NCBI GenBank assembly: GCA_007118445.1
Contig: SKRP01000159.1
Coordinates: 1-13,506 of the forward strand
DNA length: 13,506 nt
DNA from: Natronohydrobacter sp.
GTDB taxonomy: Bacteria > Pseudomonadota > Alphaproteobacteria > Rhodobacterales > Rhodobacteraceae
Direction of reading: 5' to 3'
Under the pieces are notes generated by a model, which saw only the letters and a list, made by a program, of their open reading frames with translations, ran no database searches and was not told the DNA's origin. This document shows positions 1 to 7,310 of the stretch, in pieces (within the stretch, counting starts at the first letter, position 1; every line of letters begins with the position of its first letter). The position numbers and the translations under genes are program-made.

Positions 1-1356
1 GAAATCGAGATCGCGCTTGCCGAACAGCAGCGCCAGGACCGCACGCAATTGCTCGAAGCCTTCCTGCAGTCGAAATACAGCCGCGCCGACAGTTCGGTGT
101 TGTTGCTCGACAGCAGCGGGCGCATCGTGTTCCGCCGTGGTGTGGATGAGGCGCGCTTTCCGGCCTCTGACAAGCTGATAGTCGGTCACAAGCTGCTGCC
201 TGATCTTGACGGGATTTCCGACAAGGATCTGCCCCGCCTTCTGCCGCCCGAAGTGCAGGCGCAGGGGCTGGAACGGCTGATTCTGGGCAATGCCTATCGC
301 GGGGCAGCGCTGTTCCTGAAATCTGACGGGGCGATCATGCGTTCAGACCTCAGTGCCCGCAGCATCAAGCCGCGGCGCAATGTGTCCGAAGCGACAATCC
401 ACATCATCGGTGCATCGCCGAGTATGCTCGAAGCCATTGAACTGGCCGAACGCGCGGCAACCGCCAATGTCTCGGTGCTGATCCAGGGAGAGACCGGGGT
501 CGGCAAGGAACTTTTCGCCCGCCTGATACATAGTCGCCTTGGAAGCGATGATGCCCCCTATGTGCCGCTGAACTGCGCGGCGATTTCAAGTGACCTGATC
601 GGTGCAGAGCTTTTTGGTTATGTCGACGGTGCCTTTACCGGTGCAGTTCGCGGTGGAAGGCCGGGCAAGTTCGAACTGGCCGATGGCGGGTTGCTGTGTC
701 TGGATGAGATCGGGGACATGCCGATTGAGTTGCAGCCCTATCTGCTGCGGGCTCTGGAACAGCGGGCGGTCTACCGGATGGGGGACAACAAGCGCCGCCC
801 CGTTGATGTCCGGCTGGTGGCCATGACCAATCGGGATTTGCGACTGGAGATCAACGAGGGCCGGTTCCGGCGCGACCTGTTCTACCGCATCGGTGTGGTC
901 ACTATCGAGGTTCCGCCGTTGCGGCAGCGCGGCAACGATATCCTCGCGCTGATCGAGCATTTTTCAGCACATTATGCGCAGGAGGTCGCTCGACCAAGGA
1001 TGAAATTTGCCGAAGAGACCATCGAGCTGTTCCTGAAATACAGATGGCCCGGCAATGTGCGCGAGCTGCGCAATCTCATGCAGCGGATCTATCTTGTTGC
1101 GTCCGGCCCGATCGTGACGGTGCGTGATCTTCCGCCCGAGTTGCGCCGCGATCTTGACGATCCAGCGCCCGACGCGGATTCGCTTGAAACCATCCTGAGC
1201 GGCCATTCCGGTGATCTGGAAAGCATCGAGGAAAGCGCCATACGGCGCACGATTCTGGCCGAAAAGGGCAATCTGACGCGTGTGGCGTCGGTGCTGGGAA
1301 TTTCACGTCCGACGCTGTATCGCAAGATGCGTCAGTATCAGATCAACCGGAACTGA
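1..1356 (+). CDS. sigma-54-dependent activator (AAA+ / Fis-type HTH), 5' end outside window
   Basis: Bacterial enhancer-binding protein that would remodel sigma-54 RNA polymerase by ATP hydrolysis. The frame is open to the first base, so the N-terminus is missing; 451 residues are visible, and the TTG at 49 is only an internal codon. Counting from the first visible codon, residues about 20-120 form a sensory-type region of unclear family. The AAA+ domain follows: Walker A GETGVGKE (163-170), the sigma-54 contact loop GAFTGA (210-215), Walker B LLCLDE (231-236), an arginine-finger region FRRDLFYR (289-296) and WPGNVREL (349-356). A Fis-like helix-turn-helix ends the protein (about 425-444, SRPTLYRKM). 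The intact GAFTGA loop means it should work with sigma-54. The architecture recalls AcoR-type regulators, but the inducer and targets are unknown; targets are probably upstream of the window. It converges on the next gene with a 20-base gap. Confidence 0.9.
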   Translation, partial: EIEIALAEQQRQDRTQLLEAFLQSKYSRADSSVLLLDSSGRIVFRRGVDEARFPASDKLIVGHKLLPDLDGISDKDLPRLLPPEVQAQGLERLILGNAYRGAALFLKSDGAIMRSDLSARSIKPRRNVSEATIHIIGASPSMLEAIELAERAATANVSVLIQGETGVGKELFARLIHSRLGSDDAPYVPLNCAAISSDLIGAELFGYVDGAFTGAVRGGRPGKFELADGGLLCLDEIGDMPIELQPYLLRALEQRAVYRMGDNKRRPVDVRLVAMTNRDLRLEINEGRFRRDLFYRIGVVTIEVPPLRQRGNDILALIEHFSAHYAQEVARPRMKFAEETIELFLKYRWPGNVRELRNLMQRIYLVASGPIVTVRDLPPELRRDLDDPAPDADSLETILSGHSGDLESIEESAIRRTILAEKGNLTRVASVLGISRPTLYRKMRQYQINRN

Positions 1357-1376
1357 GCTTTCTGTCACCTATCCGG

Positions 1377-1841
1377 TCATTCCAGTCGTGCGGGCAGGTA
1401 TTTCACCCGCCGGATCGGAACCGAGGAGTCAAGTGAGGCGACACCAGGCAGCTTGGTCAGGCGGCTGGTCAGAAAGCGCTCGAATTCCGCAAGATCGCTG
1501 ACGGCAACCCGCAGCAGATAATCGAAGCGCCCGGTCATCAGCCAGCATTCGACGATTTCGGGACAACGCCGTATCTCGGCCTCAAACGCAACCAGCCGGT
1601 CGTCGATCTGCCGGTCAAGGCGCACGGAAATGAAAACGCTGAAACCAAATCCCAGCTGCGCATCATCGATACATGCGCTGTAGCCGGTGATGAAGCCCTC
1701 GGTTTCAAGCTTGCGGATGCGCCGCGCGCAGGGCGAAGGCGACAGCCCGACCTTCTCGCTGAGTTCCTGATGTGTCAATCGGGCATCCTGCTGCAGTGCG
1801 CGCAGGATCTTGTAGTCGATTCTGTCAATGTCCTGCGGCAT
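1377..1841 (-). CDS. Lrp/AsnC family transcriptional regulator
   Basis: A 154-residue DNA-binding regulator of amino-acid or 2-oxoacid metabolism, the usual length for the Lrp family (about 150). The start chosen is the ATG at 1841 (MPQDIDRIDYKIL), because the family normally begins with D-x-x-D-x-x-I-L; the frame stays open to 2003 but those extra residues look non-coding. The N-terminal helix-turn-helix (about residues 22-48, LTHQELSEKVGLSPSPCARR) is typical. The C-terminal RAM effector domain (about 65-145) includes the GRFDYLLRVAV strand. The gene diverges from the E1 gene across 143 bases, so it is probably the local regulator of that enzyme, as MdeR is for mdeB; that pairing is inference. 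A ribosome binding site is weak (GGAAA about 10 bases before ATG). Confidence 0.9.
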   Translation of the reverse strand: MPQDIDRIDYKILRALQQDARLTHQELSEKVGLSPSPCARRIRKLETEGFITGYSACIDDAQLGFGFSVFISVRLDRQIDDRLVAFEAEIRRCPEIVECWLMTGRFDYLLRVAVSDLAEFERFLTSRLTKLPGVASLDSSVPIRRVKYLPARLE

Positions 1842-1885
1842 CGGCGCTGATTTCCATCGTGGGGGCTGCATTATGCGCGTGATTT

Positions 1886-1900
1886 GAGCGCAATTCGCTG
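1886..1900. promoter_or_regulatory. candidate Lrp-type operator
   Basis: GAGCGCAATTCGCTG lies between the divergent Lrp and E1 genes. It is an imperfect palindrome (AGCG/CGCT arms around AATT) and agrees at about 10 of 15 positions with the E. coli Lrp consensus YAGHAWATTWTDCTR. A second, overlapping imperfect repeat, ATGCGC-N9-GCGCAA, spans 1873-1893. Its position fits control of both genes. Single-site matches to this loose consensus are weak evidence. Confidence 0.35.
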
Positions 1901-1984
1901 GGAATGGCAACAGATTTGGTGCCGATTGTCGAGAACAGAATCCTATCCTGCGGCAACGCATTGATAGCTTCGGGGACGCGCGAC

Positions 1985-4357
1985 ATGACCGATACACCTG
2001 CACAACTCAAGACAATCGAACAGCGGCTTTTGTGGTTGTCGCACTGGATGATCCACAATGCCAATCATATCCGGCCCAAAACCGATGCGATCAAAGTCGG
2101 CGGGCATCAGGCCTCTTCGGCGTCAATCGTATCGATCATGACGGCCCTTTACTTTTCTGCATTGCGCCCCGAGGACCGGGTTGCGGTCAAGCCGCATGCC
2201 GCGCCGGTCTTTCATGCGATGCAGTATCTGATGGGGAATATCCCGCGCGAGAAACTGGAGAATTTCCGCGGCTATGGGGGCGCGCAAAGCTATCCAAGCC
2301 GCACCAAGGATGTCGATGATGTCGATTTCTCGACCGGATCGGTGGGGTTGGGGGTCGCGATCACGTCCTTTGCCGCGCTGGTGCAGGACTATCTGCGGGC
2401 CAAACCCTGGGGCGCTGATGTCCCCTGCGGCAGGATGATTGCGCTCCTGGGGGATGCGGAACTGGATGAAGGCAATATCTATGAAGCGCTGCAGGAAGGC
2501 TGGAAGAACGACCTGCGCAACTGCTGGTGGATCATAGACTATAATCGCCAGTCGCTTGACGGGATCGTGCGCGAAGGTCTGCTGGAGCGCGTCGAGAAGA
2601 TTTTCGACGCTTTCGGCTGGGATGTGATCCGGGTCAAGTTTGGCCATTTGCAGCGCGCGGCCTTCATTGAGCCGGGCGGCGAAGCCCTGCGCGACTGGAT
2701 CGATGCCTGTCCGAATGCGGAATACTCTGCGCTGACCTATATGGGCGGCGAAGTCTGGCGCAAACGGCTGATGGACGATCTGGGCGATCAGGGGGATGTC
2801 TCGGCCCTGATCGAGCGGCGCAGCGATGCCGAACTGGCCGAGTTGATGGAAAATCTGGGCGGCAATTGCGTGCAGACGATGGCCGAGACTTTTGCCGCCA
2901 TCGATCACGATCGCCCGACCTGCATTCTGGCCTATACCATAAAGGGCTGGGCCACGCCGATCGCTGGCCACAAGGACAATCACGGCGGCTTGATGACAAA
3001 GGCGCAGATGGCAGACTGGCAGAAGCGCATGGGGGTGGCCGAGGGCGCGGAATGGGACCGGTTCGCGGCCGTGGATGACCCTGACGGGCTGCGCGCCTTT
3101 CTGGGACAGGTGCCGTTCTTTTCCCGCTTTCCCCGCCGATCTGCAGATGACAGGCTGGACGTGCCGCTGCTCAACGCCCCGGCAGATCGCGAGATCTCGA
3201 CCCAGCTTGCCTTTGGCAAGATCCTTGGCGATCTGGCCCGCGACCCAGGCGCGCTGGCCGGACGCATCGTCACCACATCACCCGATGTGACCGGAACCAC
3301 AAGCCTCGGGGCCTGGGTCAACCGACGCAAGCTCTTTGCCCGGTCCGCGCAGCCTGATGCATTTATCGAGCATCGTATTCCGTCAACCGCGAAATGGGAG
3401 TTTTCCCCGGAGGGTCAGCATATCGAGCTTGGCATCGCGGAAATGAATCTCTTTCTGCTTCTCGGGGCGGCAGGGCTTGCGCATGCGCTCTGGGGCAGGC
3501 GGCTGATCCCCATCGGCACGGTCTATGACCCTTTCGTGCATCGCGGTCTCGATGCGCTGAACTATGCCTGCTATCAGGATGCGCGCTTCATCCTTGTCGG
3601 CACACCATCTGGTGTCACGCTTGCCGCTGAGGGCGGCGCGCATCAGTCCATCGGCACGCCGCTGACCGGCATGGCGCAAGACGGTCTCGCCACATTCGAG
3701 CCGGCTTTTGCAGATGAACTGGCCGCGATCCTGCATTGGTCTTTCGACTATCTGCAGCGTGACGGCGAGGGCGACCCGGATGAGCGCACCTGGTTGCGCG
3801 ACGAAACTGGTGGATCCGTCTATCTGCGTCTGAGCACGCGACCGCTGGAGCAGCCCGGACGCCGCGCCAGCGACAGTTTCCGGCAGGGCGCGATTGATGG
3901 GGCGTACTGGTTGCGCGAACCCGGTCCGAATTGCAGTGTCGTCATTGCCTATCAGGGCGCTGTTGCCAGTGAGGCCATCGCTGCTGCCGGGATGGCGGGG
4001 GAATATCGGCGCGATATCGGTGTGCTTGCCGTGACCTCTGCCGACAGGCTTTCGGCGGGTTGGAGCGCAGCGCAGCGTGCCCGCGCGCGCGGAAATGCGG
4101 CTGCGCGTAGCCACATTGAACGCCTGCTGATGCCATTGCCGTCTGGCTGCAGCCTTGTCACAGTGCTTGACGGTCATCCGGCAACGCTGGCCTGGCTGGG
4201 TTCGGTGGCGGGGCACCGGACCATCGCGCATGGTGTCGAGCATTTCGGGCAAACCGGCACAGTTCAGGATCTTTACCGGCATTTCGGACTTGACCGCGCG
4301 TCACTGGTCGCGTCGATTTCGCGCCTGACCGAGGGGTGCCAGATCGGTTGGCCATGA
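1985..4357 (+). CDS. homodimeric-type 2-oxoacid dehydrogenase E1 (AceE/MdeB-like)
   Basis: Thiamine-diphosphate enzyme that would decarboxylate a 2-oxoacid and acylate the lipoyl group of an E2 partner; a member of the transketolase superfamily, single-chain E1 type. The ATG at 1985 gives 790 residues, starting MTDTPAQLKTIEQRLL; an in-frame ATG at 1904 would add 27 unconvincing residues. The cofactor motif is GDAELDEG (residues 156-163) followed by DYNRQSLDG (185-193), in place of the usual GDG...N. The stretch AYTIKGW...GHKDNHGG and the pyrimidine-domain segment IELGIAEMN also fit. At 790 residues it is shorter than E. coli AceE (887). The divergent Lrp-type regulator suggests an MdeB-like enzyme acting on 2-oxobutyrate or a branched-chain oxoacid rather than housekeeping pyruvate dehydrogenase. 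No E2 or E3 gene is nearby, so it would have to share one encoded elsewhere. Substrate is inferred only. Confidence 0.87.
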   Translation: MTDTPAQLKTIEQRLLWLSHWMIHNANHIRPKTDAIKVGGHQASSASIVSIMTALYFSALRPEDRVAVKPHAAPVFHAMQYLMGNIPREKLENFRGYGGAQSYPSRTKDVDDVDFSTGSVGLGVAITSFAALVQDYLRAKPWGADVPCGRMIALLGDAELDEGNIYEALQEGWKNDLRNCWWIIDYNRQSLDGIVREGLLERVEKIFDAFGWDVIRVKFGHLQRAAFIEPGGEALRDWIDACPNAEYSALTYMGGEVWRKRLMDDLGDQGDVSALIERRSDAELAELMENLGGNCVQTMAETFAAIDHDRPTCILAYTIKGWATPIAGHKDNHGGLMTKAQMADWQKRMGVAEGAEWDRFAAVDDPDGLRAFLGQVPFFSRFPRRSADDRLDVPLLNAPADREISTQLAFGKILGDLARDPGALAGRIVTTSPDVTGTTSLGAWVNRRKLFARSAQPDAFIEHRIPSTAKWEFSPEGQHIELGIAEMNLFLLLGAAGLAHALWGRRLIPIGTVYDPFVHRGLDALNYACYQDARFILVGTPSGVTLAAEGGAHQSIGTPLTGMAQDGLATFEPAFADELAAILHWSFDYLQRDGEGDPDERTWLRDETGGSVYLRLSTRPLEQPGRRASDSFRQGAIDGAYWLREPGPNCSVVIAYQGAVASEAIAAAGMAGEYRRDIGVLAVTSADRLSAGWSAAQRARARGNAAARSHIERLLMPLPSGCSLVTVLDGHPATLAWLGSVAGHRTIAHGVEHFGQTGTVQDLYRHFGLDRASLVASISRLTEGCQIGWP

Positions 4358-4466
4358 CGAAAACAGGTCTTGCCTGGTATTGGCCGCCTGACATGAAATT
4401 GCCAGCCGCGTCAGCATGTGTCCTGCCGAGCGCATGAGACGCCCTGACATCTGCCACTATTCTGGC

Positions 4467-4670
4467 CCTGCCGACCGTGCTGAACTTGAAGGTCTGGTGA
4501 ATAACCGCAACACCTCGCGTAAACCCGCATGGTGGGCCGGGATCGTGCCAAGCAGGGCAGATGATCACGGCACCGCTCAGATCATGCGGCGCACAGGCAT
4601 GTCGAAGCTCACGGTCGGGCGCTGGCAGGAACAGTATCCCGATGAAGGCGTGGCAAACCTCAGGAGGAGG
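4467..4670 (+). pseudogene. IS630-type transposase remnant (N-terminal piece)
   Basis: In frame with position 4416, the translation reads PADRAELEGLVNNRNTSRK, then ADDHGTAQIMRRTGMSK and VGRWQEQYPDEGVANLRR. This resembles the N-terminal helix-turn-helix region of IS630-family transposases (D-RAEL...R-N-T-x-RK...GT-x-I-MRRTG-SK-x-x-V-x-RWQERY-x-x-EGV). The catalytic DDE domain is absent: the similarity stops near 4670, where the strand becomes the 3' end of the GntR gene. No start codon with a ribosome binding site or terminal repeats were found. With the preceding bases from 4358, which show nothing recognisable, it fills the space between the E1 and GntR genes. The family call is from memory of the motif, not a search. 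Confidence 0.7.
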
Positions 4671-5382
4671 ACGGCGAGCGTTTCGGGACGACCGCCGCAA
4701 GCGCCTCGCGCAGGCCAGAGACCGGCGTGGGCGCATCGGACAGTCGCAACGCCGTTTCAAGATGATGAAGGTGATGCGCCATCTCATGGCTTGCGCTGAG
4801 CGCGTCACGCGCCTCGATGGCGGCGAGAATGCGGTCATGCTCATCCGGCCCACATGTCTGCGTCGCCGCTGTCTGATACATCGCGGTGATGAGGGATGTC
4901 CGGATCGTCAGCATGCGCAGGATTCTCAAGAGCAGTTCCGCCCCCGACAGTTTGGCGAGCAACATGTGAAACTCGCCTGACAGCCGGATCACGGCTTCGT
5001 GATCACTGCGTTCATGCGCCCGGCGTTCCTGGTCAATATGTTCGCGCAAAAGCCTGATATCCTCGGCGCTGGCGGTTTGACACAGGCGCGCCACGAGACG
5101 CTGTTCGATCGCGATGCGGGCGCAAAAGGCATCTTGCGCATCCTCCACGCTTGGCTCTGCGATACAGGCACCCCGATTTGGGGTGATCGTTACAAGCCCG
5201 TCTTGTTCAAGGATCAACAGCGCCTGCCGCACGCGCGCACGCGTGGTCGCAAAGATCTCGGTCAGTTCCTCTTCTTTCAGCCGCGCGCCCGGGCGCAGGG
5301 TGCGCTGCACCACTGCGAGCCAGATCTTGTCACAGATCCGGTTGATGACCTCATTGGTCGAACTTCGCGATAGCCAAGGCAT
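4660..5382 (-). CDS. GntR family regulator, FadR subfamily (FCD domain)
   Basis: A 240-residue ligand-responsive DNA-binding regulator. Residues about 10-75 are the winged helix-turn-helix (LKEEELTEIF, TRARVRQALLILEQDGLV, then the NRGACIA wing). Residues about 85-210 form the all-helical FCD effector domain. Likely metal or ligand contacts are H139 (GEFHMLLA), H182 (DEHDRILAA) and a histidine among 203-207 (HHLHHLE). The ATG at 5382 has a good ribosome binding site (GAGGA at 5389-5393, six bases away). The gene diverges from the racemase, 169 bases apart, and therefore is its probable regulator. Palindromes in that gap and before the binding-protein gene suggest it also controls the ABC importer. 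The last residues (KRSPSSS) are encoded where an IS630 remnant overlaps on the other strand, so the original C-terminal tail may have been changed; the FCD domain looks complete. Confidence 0.92.
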   Translation of the reverse strand: MPWLSRSSTNEVINRICDKIWLAVVQRTLRPGARLKEEELTEIFATTRARVRQALLILEQDGLVTITPNRGACIAEPSVEDAQDAFCARIAIEQRLVARLCQTASAEDIRLLREHIDQERRAHERSDHEAVIRLSGEFHMLLAKLSGAELLLRILRMLTIRTSLITAMYQTAATQTCGPDEHDRILAAIEARDALSASHEMAHHLHHLETALRLSDAPTPVSGLREALAAVVPKRSPSSS

Positions 5383-5400
5383 GTCCGGTCCTCATCCCAT

Positions 5401-5433
5401 GAGCCTTCTAGAGGGCTCGGGTTCAAATGACAA
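5401..5433 (-). promoter_or_regulatory. candidate promoter of the GntR gene with overlapping palindrome
   Basis: Reading the minus strand, TTGTCA (5428-5433) and TAGAAG (5405-5410) are separated by 17 bases, a plausible -35/-10 pair ending about 20 bases before the GntR ATG at 5382. The -10 falls inside an imperfect 18-bp palindrome on the plus strand (GAGCCTTCTAGAGGGCTC, 5401-5418; only one base pair breaks the symmetry). Binding there could block the promoter, as in autoregulation. The -10 is weak and the assignment is by eye. Confidence 0.35.
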
Positions 5434-5466
5434 AGGTATTTGGGCGGGGCGTTTTCAGCGCTCCGA

Positions 5467-5476
5467 TTGTCGACAA
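5467..5476. promoter_or_regulatory. perfect palindrome TTGTCGACAA, candidate GntR operator
   Basis: A perfect 10-bp palindrome in the divergent gap between the GntR gene and the racemase, ending 75 bases before the racemase ATG. Its GTCGAC core with flanking T and A fits the general GT-N-AC operator pattern of GntR/FadR-type regulators. A nearly identical site (TTGTCAACAA, minus strand) occurs upstream of the transporter operon at 11926-11935. The nonamer ACAATCTTG also follows in both regions (5484-5492 here). Confidence 0.5.
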
Positions 5477-5551
5477 ATACGCTGACAATCTTGCGTCGCG
5501 CGCATTGCCGCGATAGAGATACGGGGCGCAGTTCCGAATGAAAGTTATGCC

Positions 5552-6298
5552 ATGCGGCTTTTCGTCTATAATCCAAATTCCAGCCGCGAGATGACCGCAC
5601 TTATTGCCCGTTCGGCCGAAGCCGCGGCGAGCACCGGCACGACGGTCATTGCCGATTGTGCCTGCCCGCCAGTGCCACCCAGCATAGAGGGTTATCACGA
5701 CGAGGCCGTGGCAGTCCCTCCGATGCTTGACGCCTTGCGCCGGGCCGAACTGGCTGGCGCAAAAGCACATGTGATTGCCTGTTTCGACGATCCCGGCATC
5801 GGGGCGGCCCGCGAAGTGGTGCGTGGCCCGGTGATCGGGATTGCCCAAGCGGCGATGCAGGTGGCGACACTTCTGGCGACGCGGTTCTCGGTCGTGACCA
5901 CGCTGCCGCGTGCGATCCCGATCATCGAGGATCTGGCGCAGAGCTATGGGGCAGGACGCAGTCTGCGCCGCGTGCGGGCAGTCGATCTGCCTGTGCTGGC
6001 GCTCGAAGCCGACCCGGACCACGCAAAGTCGCTGTTGCTTGCGCAAGTCCTTGCTGCGCGCGATCAGGACGGCGCTGAAGCCGTCATCCTTGGATGTGCG
6101 GGCATGTCGGATATGTGTCACGCGCTTTCGGCTGAAGCAGGTCTGCCCGTGATCGATGGGGTTCACGCGGCTGTTCGTCTTGCCGAAGCCGTCGCCGGTG
6201 GCGGCTATGTCACGTCGAAGGTTGGCGCTTATGCCTGGCCGCGCGACAAGTCCCGCGACCTTGTGGAGCCAACGCCTTTGCGCCGCCCGGCTGAATGA
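5552..6298 (+). CDS. hydantoin/allantoin racemase-type enzyme (Asp/Glu racemase superfamily)
   Basis: Cofactor-independent two-cysteine racemase of the Asp/Glu/hydantoin racemase superfamily, 248 residues, the usual length. The start MRLFVYNPNSSREMT matches the typical N-terminal NPN-S/T-x-x-MT motif, so the ATG at 5552 is well placed although its ribosome binding site is weak. The two catalytic cysteines are C77 (IACFDDPG) and C182 (LGCAGM), nearly the numbering (76 and 181) of characterised hydantoin racemases. RFSVVTTLPR (111-120) and PVIDGV (199-204) are also family features. Q99 (GIAQAA) stands where hydantoin racemases usually have glutamate (GIAE), which may reflect another substrate. 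It diverges from the GntR gene and converges on the ABC operon with 19 bases between the stop codons. A role in racemising an imported cyclic amide or amino-acid derivative is inferred; the exact substrate is unknown. Confidence 0.88.
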   Translation: MRLFVYNPNSSREMTALIARSAEAAASTGTTVIADCACPPVPPSIEGYHDEAVAVPPMLDALRRAELAGAKAHVIACFDDPGIGAAREVVRGPVIGIAQAAMQVATLLATRFSVVTTLPRAIPIIEDLAQSYGAGRSLRRVRAVDLPVLALEADPDHAKSLLLAQVLAARDQDGAEAVILGCAGMSDMCHALSAEAGLPVIDGVHAAVRLAEAVAGGGYVTSKVGAYAWPRDKSRDLVEPTPLRRPAE

Positions 6299-6317
6299 CA
6301 GGGCGGCGCTGCTGTCT

Positions 6318-7310
6318 TTACCCGGCATCTCGGAATACGGTCTGATCCAGCCTGCGGCACCGCGCCTGATGACCGGCGCTGATCTGCTCGATCCCGATCT
6401 TGCCCGTCCGACAGCCACCGTCAGCCAGAAAGCAGCGGGGCGAAAACGGGCAGCCATCGGGTAGATTGGCCAGATCCGGCGGCGCGCCGGGGATCGCATC
6501 CAGCTTCGTGCCCTTGACCATGGCATCATGCGCGCGGCTTTTCAGCAGGCCCAGCGTATACGGGTGGCGCGGGGTGCGGATCAGATCACGGGCGCTGGCT
6601 TCCTCGACGATCTGGCCTGCATACATCACCGCGATACGGTCCGCGACCTCGATTGCCGCGCCGATATCATGGGTCACGAACAGGATCGACAGACCCAGCT
6701 CGCGCTGCAATTCCCTGAGCAGCAGCAAGACCTGGATCTGCACCGTCGCATCCAGCGCGGTGGTCGGCTCATCGGCCAGAAGCAATTTCGGACGGCAGGC
6801 AAGCGCCAGTGCAATCATCGCGCGCTGTCGCATCCCGCCGGACATTTCATGCGGGTAATTGTCAAGTCGCGATCTCGCCGAAGGAATCCGCACTTGCTCG
6901 AACAGCTCCAGCGCGCGCGCGCGTGCCTTGTCGCGGCTGATTACTTCGTGGCGGCGGATCGCTTCGACGATCTGATCGCCCAGAGCATAAACCGGATCCA
7001 GCGCCAGGAGCGGCTCCTGAAAGATCATTGCGGCCTCGCTGCCACGGAATTTCGAGAGCTGACGTGTCGACATCTCCATGACATCGCGCCCGCCCACCAG
7101 GATCTGCCCGTCAAGCTGCGAGCGTTTCTCGGGGTTCAGGCGCATCACCGCGCGCATGGTGACGGATTTGCCCGAGCCGGATTCGCCGATCAATGCGACG
7201 GCCTCGCCGGGTGCGATATCGAGCGAGACATCATTGACCGCGCGCACCGGGCGGGTGCCGCCTTTGAAAGTGACACCAAGATTCTTGATCGACAGGAAGG
7301 GAACGGTCAT
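6318..7310 (-). CDS. peptide-family ABC transporter ATPase, D type (DppD/OppD-like)
   Basis: One of the two nucleotide-binding subunits on the cytoplasmic face of the importer, 330 residues. Visible motifs are Walker A GESGSGKS (42-49), the Q-loop Q98 (MIFQEPLLALDP), signature MSGGMRQR (156-163), Walker B LLLADE (176-181) and switch H214 (FVTHD). The C-terminal oligopeptide-transporter extension has HPYTLGLL (249-256) and the GCPFSPRC cysteine region with C287, C293, C300 and C318. The ATG overlaps the stop of the preceding ATPase gene by four bases (ATGA), so translation is probably coupled. It is the last gene of the operon. No terminator is seen after it: the stop lies 19 bases from the stop of the converging racemase. 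Confidence 0.93.
   Translation of the reverse strand: MTVPFLSIKNLGVTFKGGTRPVRAVNDVSLDIAPGEAVALIGESGSGKSVTMRAVMRLNPEKRSQLDGQILVGGRDVMEMSTRQLSKFRGSEAAMIFQEPLLALDPVYALGDQIVEAIRRHEVISRDKARARALELFEQVRIPSARSRLDNYPHEMSGGMRQRAMIALALACRPKLLLADEPTTALDATVQIQVLLLLRELQRELGLSILFVTHDIGAAIEVADRIAVMYAGQIVEEASARDLIRTPRHPYTLGLLKSRAHDAMVKGTKLDAIPGAPPDLANLPDGCPFSPRCFLADGGCRTGKIGIEQISAGHQARCRRLDQTVFRDAG

Noticed and set aside
1905..1920. Sigma-54-like promoter TGGCAAC-AGAT-TTGGT upstream of the E1 gene
   Set aside because: The -24 GG is present but the essential -12 GC reads GG. Tempting because a sigma-54 activator gene is nearby, but too weak to call.
1926..1935. TTGTCGAGAA, one base from the TTGTCGACAA palindrome, upstream of the E1 gene
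   Set aside because: The mismatch breaks the symmetry and there is no other sign that the GntR regulator acts there.
1842..2003. N-terminal extension of the Lrp-type regulator to 2003
   Set aside because: It would overlap the start of the divergent E1 gene and lacks family similarity; the ATG at 1841 gives the standard length.
4374..4386. CAGG-TCTTG-CCTG inverted repeat after the E1 gene as a terminator
   Set aside because: The stem is only four base pairs and no T tract follows.
4158..4853. 231-codon minus-strand frame spanning the E1 and GntR gene ends
   Set aside because: It overlaps two well-supported genes and the IS630 remnant, and its arginine-rich translation resembles no family.
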